This document shows, piece by piece, positions 11,560-21,628 of a stretch of DNA of 64,000 nucleotides. Origin of the DNA: Betaproteobacteria bacterium (GTDB lineage Bacteria; Pseudomonadota; Gammaproteobacteria; Burkholderiales; Rhodocyclaceae); the NCBI GenBank assembly GCA_009782565.1, contig WRIU01000008.1, positions 45,893 to 109,892 of the forward strand. Reading direction: 5' to 3'. The notes below the pieces were generated by a model that had not been told where the DNA came from, did not search any database, and saw only the letters and a program-made list of their open reading frames with translations. Within the stretch, counting starts at the first letter, position 1. Each line of letters begins with the position of its first letter. The position numbers and the translations under genes were made by a program.

Positions 11560-12186
11560 TCACAGTGCGGATCTGCATTCGGGCACACGGTTCCAATGCC
11601 CTTTGCAATACTTTTGTTGCACTCTCTTGTTACAGCGATAGTCTTCACATTGGCTCAATTCCATGCGTAAGTTGAAAAGGTCGAGTCGCGGCCTGGGTGG
11701 AGGAGGTGACGGAGGATCCGGCGGCACAGGAAGAGGATCCAGTGGTGCGGGAGGAGGATCTGGTGGTGCAGGAAGAGGATCTGGCGGCGTGGGAGGAAGA
11801 TCCGGCGGCGTGGGAGGAAGATCCGGCGGTGCGGGAGGAGGTTCCGGCGACGCGGGAGGAGGATTCGGCGACGCGGGAGGAGGATTCGGTAGCGCGGAAG
11901 GAGGATCCGGCGAGTCGAAAGTTACTTTCCCCATCCCCAATTTCCACCATGCAATAGCCACAATCACTGCGAAAGCGCCCAGGCCAAGCAACCAGAGTAA
12001 TCCAGTGCGCTTCTGGGCGGGCACGGAAACGAGCGGGGATGTGGAGGGAGGCGTTGTTGTTTTTTCCTGGCTCGTCGGCGTGATGTTTTGTGTGCTGGAA
12101 TCCGATTGGCGCAACGGCGAGCCACAACGGGGGCAGGACCTGTTGGTCCATGACCCCAGATTAGAGCCGCATGAAGTGCAATACAT
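11560..12186 (-). CDS. Zinc-ribbon membrane protein with proline-repeat spacer
   Basis: This 208-residue paralog of the neighbouring gene starts with a zinc ribbon (CTSCGSNLG, SCPRCGSPL) and one transmembrane helix near residues 65-82 (GLLWLLGLGAFAVIVAIAWW). About ten imperfect six-residue repeats of the PPDLPP / PPDPLP kind, encoded by degenerate 18 bp DNA repeats, form a stiff spacer. The C-terminal module LSQCEDYRCNKRVQQKYC then W..VPEC matches the one ending the protein at 9972-11396. The repeat block at about 11,690-11,910 should be prone to length change by slippage. No function is recognised. Confidence 0.75.
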   Translation of the reverse strand: MYCTSCGSNLGSWTNRSCPRCGSPLRQSDSSTQNITPTSQEKTTTPPSTSPLVSVPAQKRTGLLWLLGLGAFAVIVAIAWWKLGMGKVTFDSPDPPSALPNPPPASPNPPPASPEPPPAPPDLPPTPPDLPPTPPDPLPAPPDPPPAPLDPLPVPPDPPSPPPPRPRLDLFNLRMELSQCEDYRCNKRVQQKYCKGHWNRVPECRSAL

Positions 12187-12270
12187 GTTTTCTGTTTTTT
12201 AGCCGGATTTTGTGAATAAATGGATTATGTGCAATACGGAACCGGAAAAGGTGGTTTGTGCGCGAGTTTT

Positions 12271-12942
12271 CTACTTTGCCTCACGCAGTGTCAGAATTTG
12301 CCAACCATATTCATGTGCGACCGCGCGCAGGATTTCGTCCGGATCGACCGCGACCGGGTGCGAGACCTGTTGCAGGAGCGGCAAATCGTTATGGGAATCG
12401 CTGTAAAACCAACTTTTCTCAAAGCAGCCGAGGTTCAGCCCCATTGATTCCAGCCAGGCTTCAACCCGCGCGATCTTGCCGGACTTGAACGCAGGGATAC
12501 CCCTCGATTTGCCGGTAAAAACACCGTTTTCCTGTGCCGGAATGGTGGCGATGAGATGCGCGATGCCGAATTCGCGCGCAATCGGCCAGGTGATGAAGCT
12601 GTTGGTGGCCGTCACCAGCGCGGTAAGCGCGCCACTTTGCAGGTGTTCGTCGACGAGTGCCCGCGCGGCGGGGGGAATCATCGGGCGGATGTGGCGGGTC
12701 ATGAATTCATCGCGCCAGACGTCGAGCTGTGCGCGTGGGTGTTGGGCGAGCGGGGCAAGCTGGAAATCGAGAAATTCGTAAATGTCCAGTGTGCCCGCCT
12801 TGTATTGTTCGTAAAAGACGAGGTTGCGCGTCTCTTGCGCGCTTGCGTCGAGCACGCCTTTTTCAATCAGAAATTGTGTCCAGGCGACATCGGAGTCGCC
12901 TGCGATCAGAGTGTTGTCAAGGTCGAAGAGAACGAGGTTCAT
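12271..12942 (-). CDS. HAD superfamily subfamily IB phosphatase
   Basis: This is a Mg2+-dependent phosphohydrolase of the SerB-like IB group. The nucleophile motif LVLFDLDNTLIAGDSD lies at residues 3-18, motif II in ALVTATNSF near 110 and the acidic motif FYSDSHNDLPLLQQVSHPVAVDPD near 180-205. The 223-residue length suits this group. Betaproteobacterial relatives are often annotated as HAD-IB hydrolases or histidinol-phosphatase-like; the substrate cannot be read from sequence. I chose the ATG at 12942 since homology starts there, although the frame runs 20 codons further. It lies downstream of hda on the same strand. Confidence 0.85.
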   Translation of the reverse strand: MNLVLFDLDNTLIAGDSDVAWTQFLIEKGVLDASAQETRNLVFYEQYKAGTLDIYEFLDFQLAPLAQHPRAQLDVWRDEFMTRHIRPMIPPAARALVDEHLQSGALTALVTATNSFITWPIAREFGIAHLIATIPAQENGVFTGKSRGIPAFKSGKIARVEAWLESMGLNLGCFEKSWFYSDSHNDLPLLQQVSHPVAVDPDEILRAVAHEYGWQILTLREAK

Positions 12943-12992
12943 AACGGTTTGGCAAATGGGAAAAAGGATGCGCTCCAGAGATGTTTCATGTG

Positions 12993-13688
12993 TCAGATGC
13001 ACAGCCCTTGCTGCATGAGTTCGCGCAGCAGCGGCAACGTGACCGGGCGCTTGTGTTCGAGCGAGGCGGCATCGAGCGCATCGAGCGCCGCCGCCATGCC
13101 CGGCGGGTCGCGGCGGGCGTGGGTCAACAGAAAACTAGTTACTTCCTTGGTTAGTTGCAATCCGCGCCGCGCTGCGAGCGAATGCAGGATGGCGTCTCGC
13201 GTGGCATCGTCGAGCGGACGGACTTCAAAAATCAGGCTTTGCCCGATGCGAGTACGCAGGTCTTCGCGTAAGGCGGGCGCAAGCCCTTTGGGCGCGGAGG
13301 GGCCGGAGAGCAGCAGCGATTGGGCATTGGCGCGCGCGCGGTTGAAGGCGTTGAAGAGCATGACCTGAGCCTCGGCAGGCAGTTGGTCGATGTCGTCGAT
13401 GGCCAACAAAGCGTTTTCGTCGTCCGGTAGGTAGCCGGCGAGATCGGGAGCACTTAGAAAAAAAGCCGGATGGCCTTCATCGAGGGCGCGGGCGACTGTG
13501 GCCCGGAGCAGGTGGCTGCGTCCGCTGCCGGAGCCTCCCCACAGGTAGAGATGTGAGACGGGCATCCGTCCGGGTTGGGCGGCGGCGAGCCGCGCGAGGC
13601 TTTCCAGCAATTCGGCGTTGCCGCCGGGGACGAAGTTTTCCAGTGTTGGCGGGCGATCCGGCCGCAGATCGAGAAAGAGCTGCTTCAC
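12993..13688 (-). CDS. hda: DnaA-related regulatory inactivator Hda
   Basis: Hda is a short DnaA-like AAA+ protein that, with the sliding clamp, stimulates ATP hydrolysis by DnaA after initiation. The N-terminal clamp-binding peptide QLFLDL is at residues 3-8, the Walker A-like loop is GGSGSGRSHLL (Arg where classical P-loops have Lys-Thr), and the Walker B is LLAIDDIDQL. There is no DNA-binding domain IV, and 231 residues is family size. The start is a GTG that overlaps the stop of the PerM-type gene by four bases, so the two are translationally coupled. Confidence 0.92.
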   Translation of the reverse strand: MKQLFLDLRPDRPPTLENFVPGGNAELLESLARLAAAQPGRMPVSHLYLWGGSGSGRSHLLRATVARALDEGHPAFFLSAPDLAGYLPDDENALLAIDDIDQLPAEAQVMLFNAFNRARANAQSLLLSGPSAPKGLAPALREDLRTRIGQSLIFEVRPLDDATRDAILHSLAARRGLQLTKEVTSFLLTHARRDPPGMAAALDALDAASLEHKRPVTLPLLRELMQQGLCI

Positions 13689-14839
13689 GCCGCGTTCCCG
13701 GTTTCGGTAGCGCTATCGTGGGGTGCCGCCGCTGTTGTCGTGTTTTCGGGTGGGTCGGCTCCGTTTGGGTCGCCGGGGCCGAGGTAGACGGGGCTGGCAA
13801 ACCATGCCGAGGCAATTTCACGCAACCCGACGAGGAGCGCCGCGCTGGCAGGCAGCGCAATGAGTACGCCAACAAAGCCGAACAACTGGCCGAAGGCCAG
13901 CAGGGCGAAGATCACCGCCAGCGGGTGTAGGCCGATGCGTTCGCCGACGAGGTAGGGGGTGAGGATAAAACTCTCGATCAGTTGCCCGATGCCATAGACG
14001 ATGGCTACGCCGATGAGCGGTTCCCATCCGCTGCCCTGGAGCAGCGCGCTGAGTACGGCCAGCACCAGCCCGCCGCCAAAACCGATATAGGGGATGAAGG
14101 TCAGCAGCCCCGTGAGTACGCCGACCGGTAGCGCGAAATCGAGCCCGGCCAGCGTGAGTCCCACGCTGTAATACGTGGCCAGCAGCAACATGACCGACAC
14201 CTGACCCCGACAGAATTGCGACAACACGGTATCAATTCCAGTTGTTATCCGTTGTGCGCGTGGCAGCCATGGGCGCGGCAGCGCACGGGAAAGTCCCGCG
14301 ATGATGCGCGGCCATTCCTGGAGCAGATAGAAAGTGACGATGGGAATCAGTGTCAGGTTGATGAATATCGCGGCAATCGCCATGCTGCTCTGGCCGATGT
14401 GCCTGAGCAGGATCGGTAGCAAATCTTGCGCGCCATCGAGGAATTGCCCGATCCACGCATGGAATTGCGCCGATTCGAGTTGGAGTTGTATGTCGAAATA
14501 CTTGTTGAGCAGGGGGGATGCGTGTTCATTGAACAGTTCGATCAGTTTTGGCAGCCTTTGCGCCAGCATCACCGCCTTGCTATAGAGCATCGGCAGCAGC
14601 ACGAGCGCCAGCGCGGTGAACACAAGGCCCAACCCCGCGATGACCAGCAATACCGCCGCCGGGCGCGGCAACCGTCGGCGAGCCAGGGCGTCGACCGCCG
14701 GATTGCACAGATAGGCGAACACAGTGGCCAGTGCGAACGGTGTCAGGATGGGCGCGAGCAGCCAGAGCAGGGCGGCCAGCGCCAGCGCAAACCCTGCCCA
14801 GGCGGCGGTTTGCAGATGAAGAGGGCGAAAAATAAACAT
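13685..14839 (-). CDS. AI-2E family (PerM-type) transporter
   Basis: This polytopic inner-membrane protein of about 384 residues has roughly eight hydrophobic helices. Helices 1-2 lie in residues 10-80 (for example AWAGFALALAALLWLLAPIL). The family's characteristic C-terminal region follows, with VGVLTGLLTFIPYIGFGGGLVLAVL and LIESFILTPYLVGERIGLHPL. This group is exporter-like with uncertain cargo. It is commonly found next to purM and hda in betaproteobacteria, as here. A GTG nine bases upstream (14848) is an alternative start. Confidence 0.87.
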   Translation of the reverse strand: MFIFRPLHLQTAAWAGFALALAALLWLLAPILTPFALATVFAYLCNPAVDALARRRLPRPAAVLLVIAGLGLVFTALALVLLPMLYSKAVMLAQRLPKLIELFNEHASPLLNKYFDIQLQLESAQFHAWIGQFLDGAQDLLPILLRHIGQSSMAIAAIFINLTLIPIVTFYLLQEWPRIIAGLSRALPRPWLPRAQRITTGIDTVLSQFCRGQVSVMLLLATYYSVGLTLAGLDFALPVGVLTGLLTFIPYIGFGGGLVLAVLSALLQGSGWEPLIGVAIVYGIGQLIESFILTPYLVGERIGLHPLAVIFALLAFGQLFGFVGVLIALPASAALLVGLREIASAWFASPVYLGPGDPNGADPPENTTTAAAPHDSATETGNAA

Positions 14840-15016
14840 TTTGGTCACTCTGCCATCAATGACGGGGATTGCGCTCGAATGTTCAAGTAAAATTCCTAGC
14901 TTCGGTTTTTGGGTCGTTCTTTAGGCCGTACCCGTAAAAATTTCTCAAATGTAGCCACTTGGCGGCGTTACCTCAAGCGCCGCTTTCAGAATTTTCGATT
15001 TGCCGGAGAAACGGCC

Positions 15017-16078
15017 TTGAGCGCGCAGCAATATCCTTCTTCCCAATCCCCTCTTTCCTACCGCGATGCCGGGGTCGACATCGACGCGGGCGATGCGTTG
15101 GTCGACCGGATCAAGCCCTTCGCCAGGAAAACGATGCGCCCCGAGGTGATGGGGGGCATCGGCGGCTTCGGCGCGTTGTTCAATCTATCGGGAAAATACC
15201 GCGAGCCGGTGCTCGTCTCCGGAACCGACGGTGTGGGAACCAAGCTCAAGCTGGCGTTCATGCTCGATAAGCACGACACCGTGGGGCAAGACCTCGTGGC
15301 GATGAGCGTGAACGACATCCTGGTGCAGGGCGCCGAGCCTCTGTTCTTCCTCGATTATTTCGCTTGCGGCAAGCTCGATGTCGGCACGGCAGCCACGGTA
15401 GTGCAGGGCATTGCCCGTGGCTGCGAGTTCGCGGGTTGCGCGCTGATCGGTGGAGAAACCGCCGAGATGCCCGGCATGTACCCGGACGGGGAATACGACC
15501 TCGCCGGGTTTGCCGTGGGTGCGGTGGAGAAAAGCGACATCATAGACGGTACGCGGATCGTGCCGGGTGACGTGGTGTTGGGGCTTGCTTCCAGTGGCGC
15601 GCATTCCAACGGTTATTCCCTGATTCGCAAGATTGTTGAAGTGAGCGGAGTCGATCTCGACGCCGATTTTCACGGGCGTCCCCTGCGGGACGCATTGCTG
15701 GAACCGACCCGCATCTACGTCAAGCCGCTGCTTTCGGTTTTCCGCGACCTGCCCGGTGTGGTGAAGGGGCTGGCGCACATCACCGGCGGCGGCCTCACCG
15801 AAAATGTGCCGCGCATCCTGGGCAAAGAACTCATCGCGCGGATTGATGCCCGTAGCTGGACGTTGCCGCCCCTGTTCCAGTGGTTGCAGGAAGCGGGGCA
15901 TGTTGCAGATCAGGAAATGCACCGGGTCTTCAACTGCGGCATCGGCATGGCGGTGGTTGTGTCTGAAGCCGATGCCGACGCGGTTGCAGCCAAACTCACC
16001 GGGGCGGGGGAGGCCGTCTACCGCATTGGACGTATCGACCGGCGCGGGGAGAGTGAGGCGCAATGTATTGTGGGGTGA
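15017..16078 (+). CDS. purM: Phosphoribosylformylglycinamidine cyclo-ligase (AIR synthetase)
   Basis: PurM closes the imidazole ring in purine synthesis (FGAM to AIR, ATP-dependent). The sequence [18 protein letters not shown] start, [57 protein letters not shown] and [16 protein letters not shown] are all present. The best start is the TTG at 15017, seven bases after GGAGAA, because it places the N-terminus where PurM proteins begin. The open frame upstream to 14909 is GC-rich, Arg-heavy and unlike PurM. It diverges from the PerM/hda block, so a promoter should lie within 14,850-15,005. Confidence 0.94.
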   Translation: MSAQQYPSSQSPLSYRDAGVDIDAGDALVDRIKPFARKTMRPEVMGGIGGFGALFNLSGKYREPVLVSGTDGVGTKLKLAFMLDKHDTVGQDLVAMSVNDILVQGAEPLFFLDYFACGKLDVGTAATVVQGIARGCEFAGCALIGGETAEMPGMYPDGEYDLAGFAVGAVEKSDIIDGTRIVPGDVVLGLASSGAHSNGYSLIRKIVEVSGVDLDADFHGRPLRDALLEPTRIYVKPLLSVFRDLPGVVKGLAHITGGGLTENVPRILGKELIARIDARSWTLPPLFQWLQEAGHVADQEMHRVFNCGIGMAVVVSEADADAVAAKLTGAGEAVYRIGRIDRRGESEAQCIVG

Positions 16079-16081
16079 GGT

Positions 16082-18220
16082 TTATTGCCCCAGATTCCGC
16101 CCCTCCGTCATCCCACTATGACGCAGCAGCGCATCCACTGACGGCGCGCGGCCACGGAAGGCGGTGAAGGATTCAATCGCGGGGCGGCTGCTGCCGACGG
16201 CGAGGATTTCGCGCCAGAAACGCTCGCCGGTGGCAGGGTCGAGCAGGCTGCGCGCGCCGTCAGTCAGCCTGCCTTCTTCGGCAGCTTCTTCAAAGGCCGC
16301 GAAGGCGTCGGCGGAAAGCACTTCGGCCCATTTGTAGCTGTAATAGCCCGCTGCGTAACCGCCCGAGAAGATGTGCGAAAAGCTGTGCGGGAAACGATGC
16401 CAAACCGGGGGAAACAGCACGGCGACCTCGCGCCGGACGTCATCGAGGAGCGCCAATACGTGTTCGATGGGCACGTCGCCGGAAGCTGCCGCGCCCGCCG
16501 CGTCGCTGTGCAGGAGCAGGTCGAACAGGGCAAACTCGATCTGGCGCATCATCTGTATGCCGCTCTGGAAGTTGCGCGCGGCAATCATTTTGTCGTAGAG
16601 CGTGCGCGGGAGCGGCTCGCCGGTGTCGACGTGCGCGGTCATCATCGAGAGCACGTCCCATTCCCAGCAGAAGTTTTCCATGAATTGGCTGGGAAGCTCG
16701 ACAGCGTCCCATTCCACGCCGTTGATGCCGGAGACGGCCAGCTCGTCGGCACGGGTCAGCAGGTGGTGCAGGCCGTGGCCGGTTTCGTGGAAGAGGGTGA
16801 GGACGTCATCGTGGGAGAAAGTGGCCGGTTTGCCATCGACGGGGCCGGGGAAATTGCACATGAGCCAGGCCACGGGCGTGGTGAGGCCGTCAACATTCTG
16901 GCTGCGGCTGCGGGCGGAATCCATCCAGGCTCCACCGCGCTTGGTGTCGCGGGCGGTCAGGTCGAGGTAGAACTGGCCGATCAGTTCATTGTTTTTCTCG
17001 ATACGGAAGAAGCGGACGTCTTCGTGCCAGCCCGGTGCGCTATCGGGGGCGATTTCGACCCCATAAAGCCGACGGATGACGGCAAAGAGACCGTCGAGTA
17101 CGCGGGGTTCGGGGAAGTATTGTTTGACTTCTTCTTCGGAGTAGGCGTAGCGGCTCATCCGCAGTTTTTCCGAAGCCCAGGCAACATCCCACGGTTCCAG
17201 CGGATCGAGCCCAAGCTCTTCGCGGGCAAAGGTTTTCAGTTCGGCCAAGTCGCGCTCGGCAAAGGGTTTTGCCTTCTCCCCGAGTTCGCGCAGGAAGGCA
17301 ATCGCCTGTGCGGGGGAATCCGCCATTTTCGGGACGAGCGAGACTTCGGCGTAGTTCTGATAGCCGAGCAACGCCGCTTCCTCGGAACGCAGGGCGAGGA
17401 TGCGCCCTATCAACGGGCCGTTGTCCCATTTCGCCTTGCCGTCACCGTTTCCAGTGTTGGCATCGGTGAATTCCGAGGCGCGGGTGGCATTGGCGCGGTA
17501 CATGCGCGCGCGCAGGGCGCGGTCGTCGGCGTACTGCATGACTGGTAGCCAGGAAGGGTGTTGAAGGGTGAATTTCCAGCCGGGTTTGCCGTCTCTTTCC
17601 GCTGCCGCGCGGGCGGCGGCGCAGGCGGAGGGAGGGATGCCCGCCAGCCCCGCTTCGTCGGTGATCCATTCGGCGTAGGCGTTGGTGGCATCGAGCAGGT
17701 TTTCGGAGAATTTCGCAGCCAGTCCGGAAAGCTCTTCCTGTATCGCCTTGAAGCGCGGTTTGGTTTCTTCCGGCAATTCCGCGCCAGAAAGGCGAAAATC
17801 GCGGATTTCGCGGTCGATGATGTGGCAGCGCACCGGGCTTAATGCGGTGTACTCCGGACTCGCGGCAAGCGCCTTGTACTTGCGGAAAAGAGCGATGTTT
17901 TGCCCCAGTTCGGCGAAGAAGCCGGCAACTTCCGGCAACATGGCGTTATATGCCTCGCGCCAGGGGGGGACGTCCAGCACGCCATGCAGGTGGCCGACGA
18001 TGCCCCAGGCGCGATTCAGGCGTTCGCCCGTCTCGAACATCGGCGCGACGAATTCGTCCCAGTTCAAAGGTGTGGCATCGGCAGTGAGTTTGTCAATCAA
18101 CGCGCCGTATTCGGTGAGCAGGGAACGAATCGCGGGGGCGACGTGCTCCGGGCGGATGTCGTCGAATCGGGGCAGCCCTGAAAAATCGAGCAGGGGGTTG
18201 GTTTGGGCAGGGAGCGGCAT
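16082..18220 (-). CDS. prlC: Oligopeptidase A (M3 metallopeptidase)
   Basis: This cytoplasmic zinc endopeptidase degrades short peptides and cleaved signal peptides. The catalytic HExxH is in LFHETGHGLHHLL near residue 475, with the downstream Glu region around GVEWDAVELPSQFMENF; both are M3 hallmarks. At 712 residues it is full length. It is convergent with purM, separated by only three bases, and is followed on the same strand by purC's region (purC lies upstream, 10 bases away). The ATG at 18220 has no obvious Shine-Dalgarno sequence. Confidence 0.93.
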   Translation of the reverse strand: MPLPAQTNPLLDFSGLPRFDDIRPEHVAPAIRSLLTEYGALIDKLTADATPLNWDEFVAPMFETGERLNRAWGIVGHLHGVLDVPPWREAYNAMLPEVAGFFAELGQNIALFRKYKALAASPEYTALSPVRCHIIDREIRDFRLSGAELPEETKPRFKAIQEELSGLAAKFSENLLDATNAYAEWITDEAGLAGIPPSACAAARAAAERDGKPGWKFTLQHPSWLPVMQYADDRALRARMYRANATRASEFTDANTGNGDGKAKWDNGPLIGRILALRSEEAALLGYQNYAEVSLVPKMADSPAQAIAFLRELGEKAKPFAERDLAELKTFAREELGLDPLEPWDVAWASEKLRMSRYAYSEEEVKQYFPEPRVLDGLFAVIRRLYGVEIAPDSAPGWHEDVRFFRIEKNNELIGQFYLDLTARDTKRGGAWMDSARSRSQNVDGLTTPVAWLMCNFPGPVDGKPATFSHDDVLTLFHETGHGLHHLLTRADELAVSGINGVEWDAVELPSQFMENFCWEWDVLSMMTAHVDTGEPLPRTLYDKMIAARNFQSGIQMMRQIEFALFDLLLHSDAAGAAASGDVPIEHVLALLDDVRREVAVLFPPVWHRFPHSFSHIFSGGYAAGYYSYKWAEVLSADAFAAFEEAAEEGRLTDGARSLLDPATGERFWREILAVGSSRPAIESFTAFRGRAPSVDALLRHSGMTEGRNLGQ

Positions 18221-18230
18221 AGGTAAGTCT

Positions 18231-19136
18231 TCAGTTTTGGGTCAGCCGCGTGTAAGCCTCGCGGTACTTGGCGGCGGTACGGGCAATCACTTCCTCCGGC
18301 AATCGGGGGGCAGGGGCTTTCTTGTCCCAATCGAGGGTTTCGAGGTAATCGCGCACGTATTGCTTGTCGAACGAGGGAGGGCTGATGCCTTCGCGGTAGT
18401 CGGACTGCGGCCAGAAGCGCGAAGAATCGGGGGTGAGTGCTTCGTCGATCAGGTGCAGGACACCGGCTTCATCGACGCCGAACTCGAATTTGGTGTCGGC
18501 GATGATGATGCCGCGCCCGGCGGCGTAATCGGCGGCTTCACGGTACAGGGCGATGGCTGCTTCGCGGGCCTGTTCGGCCAGAGCCGCGCCGTTGGGACCA
18601 ATCACCTCCGCGCAGTGTGCTTTGGCGCGCTCGAAGGGGATGTTCTCATCGTGGTCGCCAACATCGGCCTTGGTGGCCGGAGTGAAGATCGGTTGCGGCA
18701 GTTTTGCCGCCTGACGCAGCCCCGGTGGCAAGGTGATGCCACAAATCGTGCCGCTTGCCTGGTAATCCTTCCAGCCGGAGCCGATCACGTAGCCGCGCAC
18801 CACGGCTTCGATGGGCAGAGGCTTGAGGCGTTTGACCACTAGCGCGCGGCCGCGCACCTGTTCGCGCTCATCGGCGGCCACGACGATTGAAGGGTCGATA
18901 CCGGTCGTCTGGTTAGGGATGATGTGACTGAGCCGGGCAAACCAGAAGCTGGCCATCGCGGTCAGTACCCGGCCTTTGTCCGGGATCGGGTCGGGCAGGA
19001 TGACATCGAAGGCCGACAGGCGGTCACTCGTGACGATCAGCAGCTTGTCGCTGCCAACGGCGTAAATGTCGCGAACTTTGCCGCGTCCAACGAGCGGCAG
19101 GCTCTTGATGGAGGATTCAAATAACGGAGTGCTCAC
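18231..19136 (-). CDS. purC: SAICAR synthetase
   Basis: PurC condenses CAIR with aspartate in purine synthesis. Family signatures include [21 protein letters not shown] with [34 protein letters not shown] and [13 protein letters not shown]. The likely start is the GTG at 19136, placing GGAAG about 9 bases upstream and giving 301 residues, which is typical for the betaproteobacterial form. The frame stays open upstream to 19187 but there overlaps the end of the GGDEF/EAL gene. It precedes prlC on the same strand by 10 bases and may be cotranscribed with it. Confidence 0.94.
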   Translation of the reverse strand: MSTPLFESSIKSLPLVGRGKVRDIYAVGSDKLLIVTSDRLSAFDVILPDPIPDKGRVLTAMASFWFARLSHIIPNQTTGIDPSIVVAADEREQVRGRALVVKRLKPLPIEAVVRGYVIGSGWKDYQASGTICGITLPPGLRQAAKLPQPIFTPATKADVGDHDENIPFERAKAHCAEVIGPNGAALAEQAREAAIALYREAADYAAGRGIIIADTKFEFGVDEAGVLHLIDEALTPDSSRFWPQSDYREGISPPSFDKQYVRDYLETLDWDKKAPAPRLPEEVIARTAAKYREAYTRLTQN

Positions 19137-19171
19137 GGCGTCTTCCAAAGGAAGGAGGGGACAACCGCGCA

Positions 19172-21226
19172 TTATAGGGCGGCGCACTCCGTCTGGGGCG
19201 CGGGCATGTGTTCGTCCGGCAAGGAATCGAGGGGCTCCGGCATGTGGCAGTGGAAGCCCTGCGCGTAATCGACGCCGATTTCGCGGATAACCCGGAGAAT
19301 GCTGTTGTTGTGTACGAACTCAGCAATAGTGCGTAGGCCGTGGGCGCGCGCCAGGGTGACGATGGCCTTGACCGTGGCAAAGTTGGCCGAATCGGTATCA
19401 ATGTTGGAGATGAACGCGCCGTCGATTTTCAGGTAATCGGCCTGAAAGCGTTTGAGATAACCGAACGACGACAGGCCGCTGCCGAAATCGTCGAGCGCCA
19501 CAGTTGCGCCTGCCCGGCGCACGTTTTCGATGAAATGCAATGCCGTTTTGGGATTGGCAATCGCACTGCTTTCGGTGATTTCGAAACAAAGCCTTTTGGG
19601 AGAGACGCTGCTGGCGTGAATCTGGTCGAGGACGAAATCCGGAAAACGCTCGTCGGAAAGGCTCGCACCGGAAACATTGATGCTGAAACACTCGATGCCA
19701 ATTTCGCGCTTTTCTTTTTCCCATTGTGCAATTTGCTGGCAAGCGCTTTTGATGACCCAGTGGTCGATGCGCGTCATCATGTTGTAGCGCTCCGCCGCGT
19801 GGATGAAACTGTCGGGGATATCGAAACCACCCTCTGGATTCCGTACCCGCAGCAGAATTTCGGCATGGGAACGGCGATCTCTTGCCAGTGGGGAGAAGCG
19901 TTGATAATGCAGCGTGAAGCGGTTCCGAGCCAACATGTTATCGAGCTGCGAAACGCTGTGCAGTTCCTCGCGGCGCTGGCGAAAATAGTCATCGTTTGGA
20001 TGATAGACCTGGATACGGCTGCGACCCAGTTCTTTCGCGCCGAAGCAGGCGGTATCGGCGGCAATCATCAATTCCTTGAGCGAGCGTATTCCGAGGGAAC
20101 TACTGGAAGCAACGCCGATGCTGGCTCCCACGCGGTAGCTCTGGCCTTCCCATTCAAAAGAAATGTTTGAAATGTCTTCGATGATGGTTTGCGCTATTTT
20201 CTGGATGTCAATCTCGTCATTCAAGGGCATGACCGCGCCAAACTCGTCGCCGCCGATGCGGGCGACGAAGGCTTCAGACAGACGCGATTCGAGCAGATGA
20301 GCCACACGGGTCAGCAGGATATCGCCTGCGTTATGGCCGCAACTGTCGTTGATGGCTTTGAACTGATCGAGGTCGATGTACAGCATGATGACGTCGCTGA
20401 TTTCAGGGTCGTCGAGCAGTTCCGATGCGCGTTTCTCGAATGCCCGGCGGTTGAAAGCATCAGTGAGCGCGTCGTGCTGCGCCTGCCATTCAAGCATCGA
20501 AATCTTGCTGCTTACCGTCAGGGCCATGGCTCTGAAATGCTTCAGCAGGCTGTCGAGTTCCGAGACGCCGGTGTTTTCCAGTTGCACACCGTAGTTACCG
20601 GCAGTGATATGTTCGGCGGCATTGCTCAAATTGATCAAGGGTTTTACGACATGGCGTGAAAAGATCACCAGCAGGATGCAGGATAGGCATATCCCGACCA
20701 GGACAGTGATGATGTTGTACAGAACCAATCTTTCCCGTGCGGCGGTAAGGTAGTCGGTCAGCAGGCCGTATTGCAACGAGCCGTAACGTTTTCCGGCGGA
20801 AGTGATATCGAAGTGGACGTGATGAACCGAATCGGCTTTTCCGGGCGTAGGCAGCGGATCGTTGTCCGCCAGCCCTATTGATACCCGGCGGTTTCCGGCA
20901 TCGTCCATGACGACAAAATACGAAATGTCGCCGGTTTTTCCCCAGATGTCGATAATTTCACGCAGAGATACGTCGTCTCGCTCGGCCAGCGGCGCGACAA
21001 GAGCCGTTTGATAGGCGTTCCGGGTGGATTCGATCCGGGTTTCGATTTGGTGATTGATCTGTTCTTCGATTGAATGCAGGTTGATGAATAGCATCAGGAT
21101 CAGCACGGAAACGCCCATCAGGGCGCCCCAACTGATTACACGAGTCCGGAACGAGTTCAGGCGGAACATTGATTTGTCACTAATGGAGAACACATCGTGC
21201 GTGATCGAGACAGAAACATGGAACAT
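19172..21226 (-). CDS. Membrane GGDEF-EAL cyclic-di-GMP signalling protein
   Basis: Domain order in 684 residues: a transmembrane helix near 30-50, a periplasmic sensor of about 110 residues, a second helix near 165-185 ([18 protein letters not shown]), a HAMP-like linker, GGDEF near 250-410, and EAL near 430-670. The cyclase signature RIGGDEF is intact. The phosphodiesterase domain keeps EITES, DDFGSG, DYLKIDG and AEF. Its name-giving triplet reads E-I-L (HAEILLRV) instead of E-A-L; the metal-binding Glu is retained. Both activities are therefore possible. An alternative start is the ATG at 21169, just before the first helix. It lies beside flagellar genes, suggesting a role in the motility/sessility switch. 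Confidence 0.88.
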   Translation of the reverse strand: MFHVSVSITHDVFSISDKSMFRLNSFRTRVISWGALMGVSVLILMLFINLHSIEEQINHQIETRIESTRNAYQTALVAPLAERDDVSLREIIDIWGKTGDISYFVVMDDAGNRRVSIGLADNDPLPTPGKADSVHHVHFDITSAGKRYGSLQYGLLTDYLTAARERLVLYNIITVLVGICLSCILLVIFSRHVVKPLINLSNAAEHITAGNYGVQLENTGVSELDSLLKHFRAMALTVSSKISMLEWQAQHDALTDAFNRRAFEKRASELLDDPEISDVIMLYIDLDQFKAINDSCGHNAGDILLTRVAHLLESRLSEAFVARIGGDEFGAVMPLNDEIDIQKIAQTIIEDISNISFEWEGQSYRVGASIGVASSSSLGIRSLKELMIAADTACFGAKELGRSRIQVYHPNDDYFRQRREELHSVSQLDNMLARNRFTLHYQRFSPLARDRRSHAEILLRVRNPEGGFDIPDSFIHAAERYNMMTRIDHWVIKSACQQIAQWEKEKREIGIECFSINVSGASLSDERFPDFVLDQIHASSVSPKRLCFEITESSAIANPKTALHFIENVRRAGATVALDDFGSGLSSFGYLKRFQADYLKIDGAFISNIDTDSANFATVKAIVTLARAHGLRTIAEFVHNNSILRVIREIGVDYAQGFHCHMPEPLDSLPDEHMPAPQTECAAL

Positions 21227-21628
21227 CTCCCATGAATTACTGTATAGATATTACTGCGTATATGCTTGTATTGACGTTTTATGGAGTAAATACGTACCAT
21301 TTACTTGCCCGTCAATGTGACTTTTTACCGCTATTTTCTATCGGGTAGTATGTATGTGCAGATTATACGTGAAAGTACGAATTGAACAATAAAACAATAT
21401 GTGCGGTATTTGAATAGCAATGAATAGATACTATGAGTTTCGGCGCATAATAATATATGGATGCTATAAGTTCCATCTCTATCAGTACTATTTTGATATG
21501 AAGTCGGAAGTTTTTTCTGGGAAATAAGAGGCGGAAACCCGGTTTATTCCTGTCATGCGCGCGCGGGATAGAGCCACATAATTGGCGGCAGGACATGCCA
21601 TGCAGGCGGGAACCGGGAGATTTGAGCC
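21227..21628. other. 402-base AT-rich intergenic region upstream of flhF
   Basis: This divergent promoter region lies between the GGDEF/EAL gene and flhF. It is clearly more AT-rich than its neighbours to about 21,500. I see no gene, no convincing sigma-28 site and only a poorly spaced sigma-54-like TTGGC...ATGC at about 21,581-21,598. The flhF ribosome site (GGGAGA) is at its right edge. Confidence 0.5.

Noticed and set aside
21581..21598. Sigma-54-like promoter before flhF
   Set aside because: The GG and GC elements are one base too far apart and lie only about 30 bases from the start codon.
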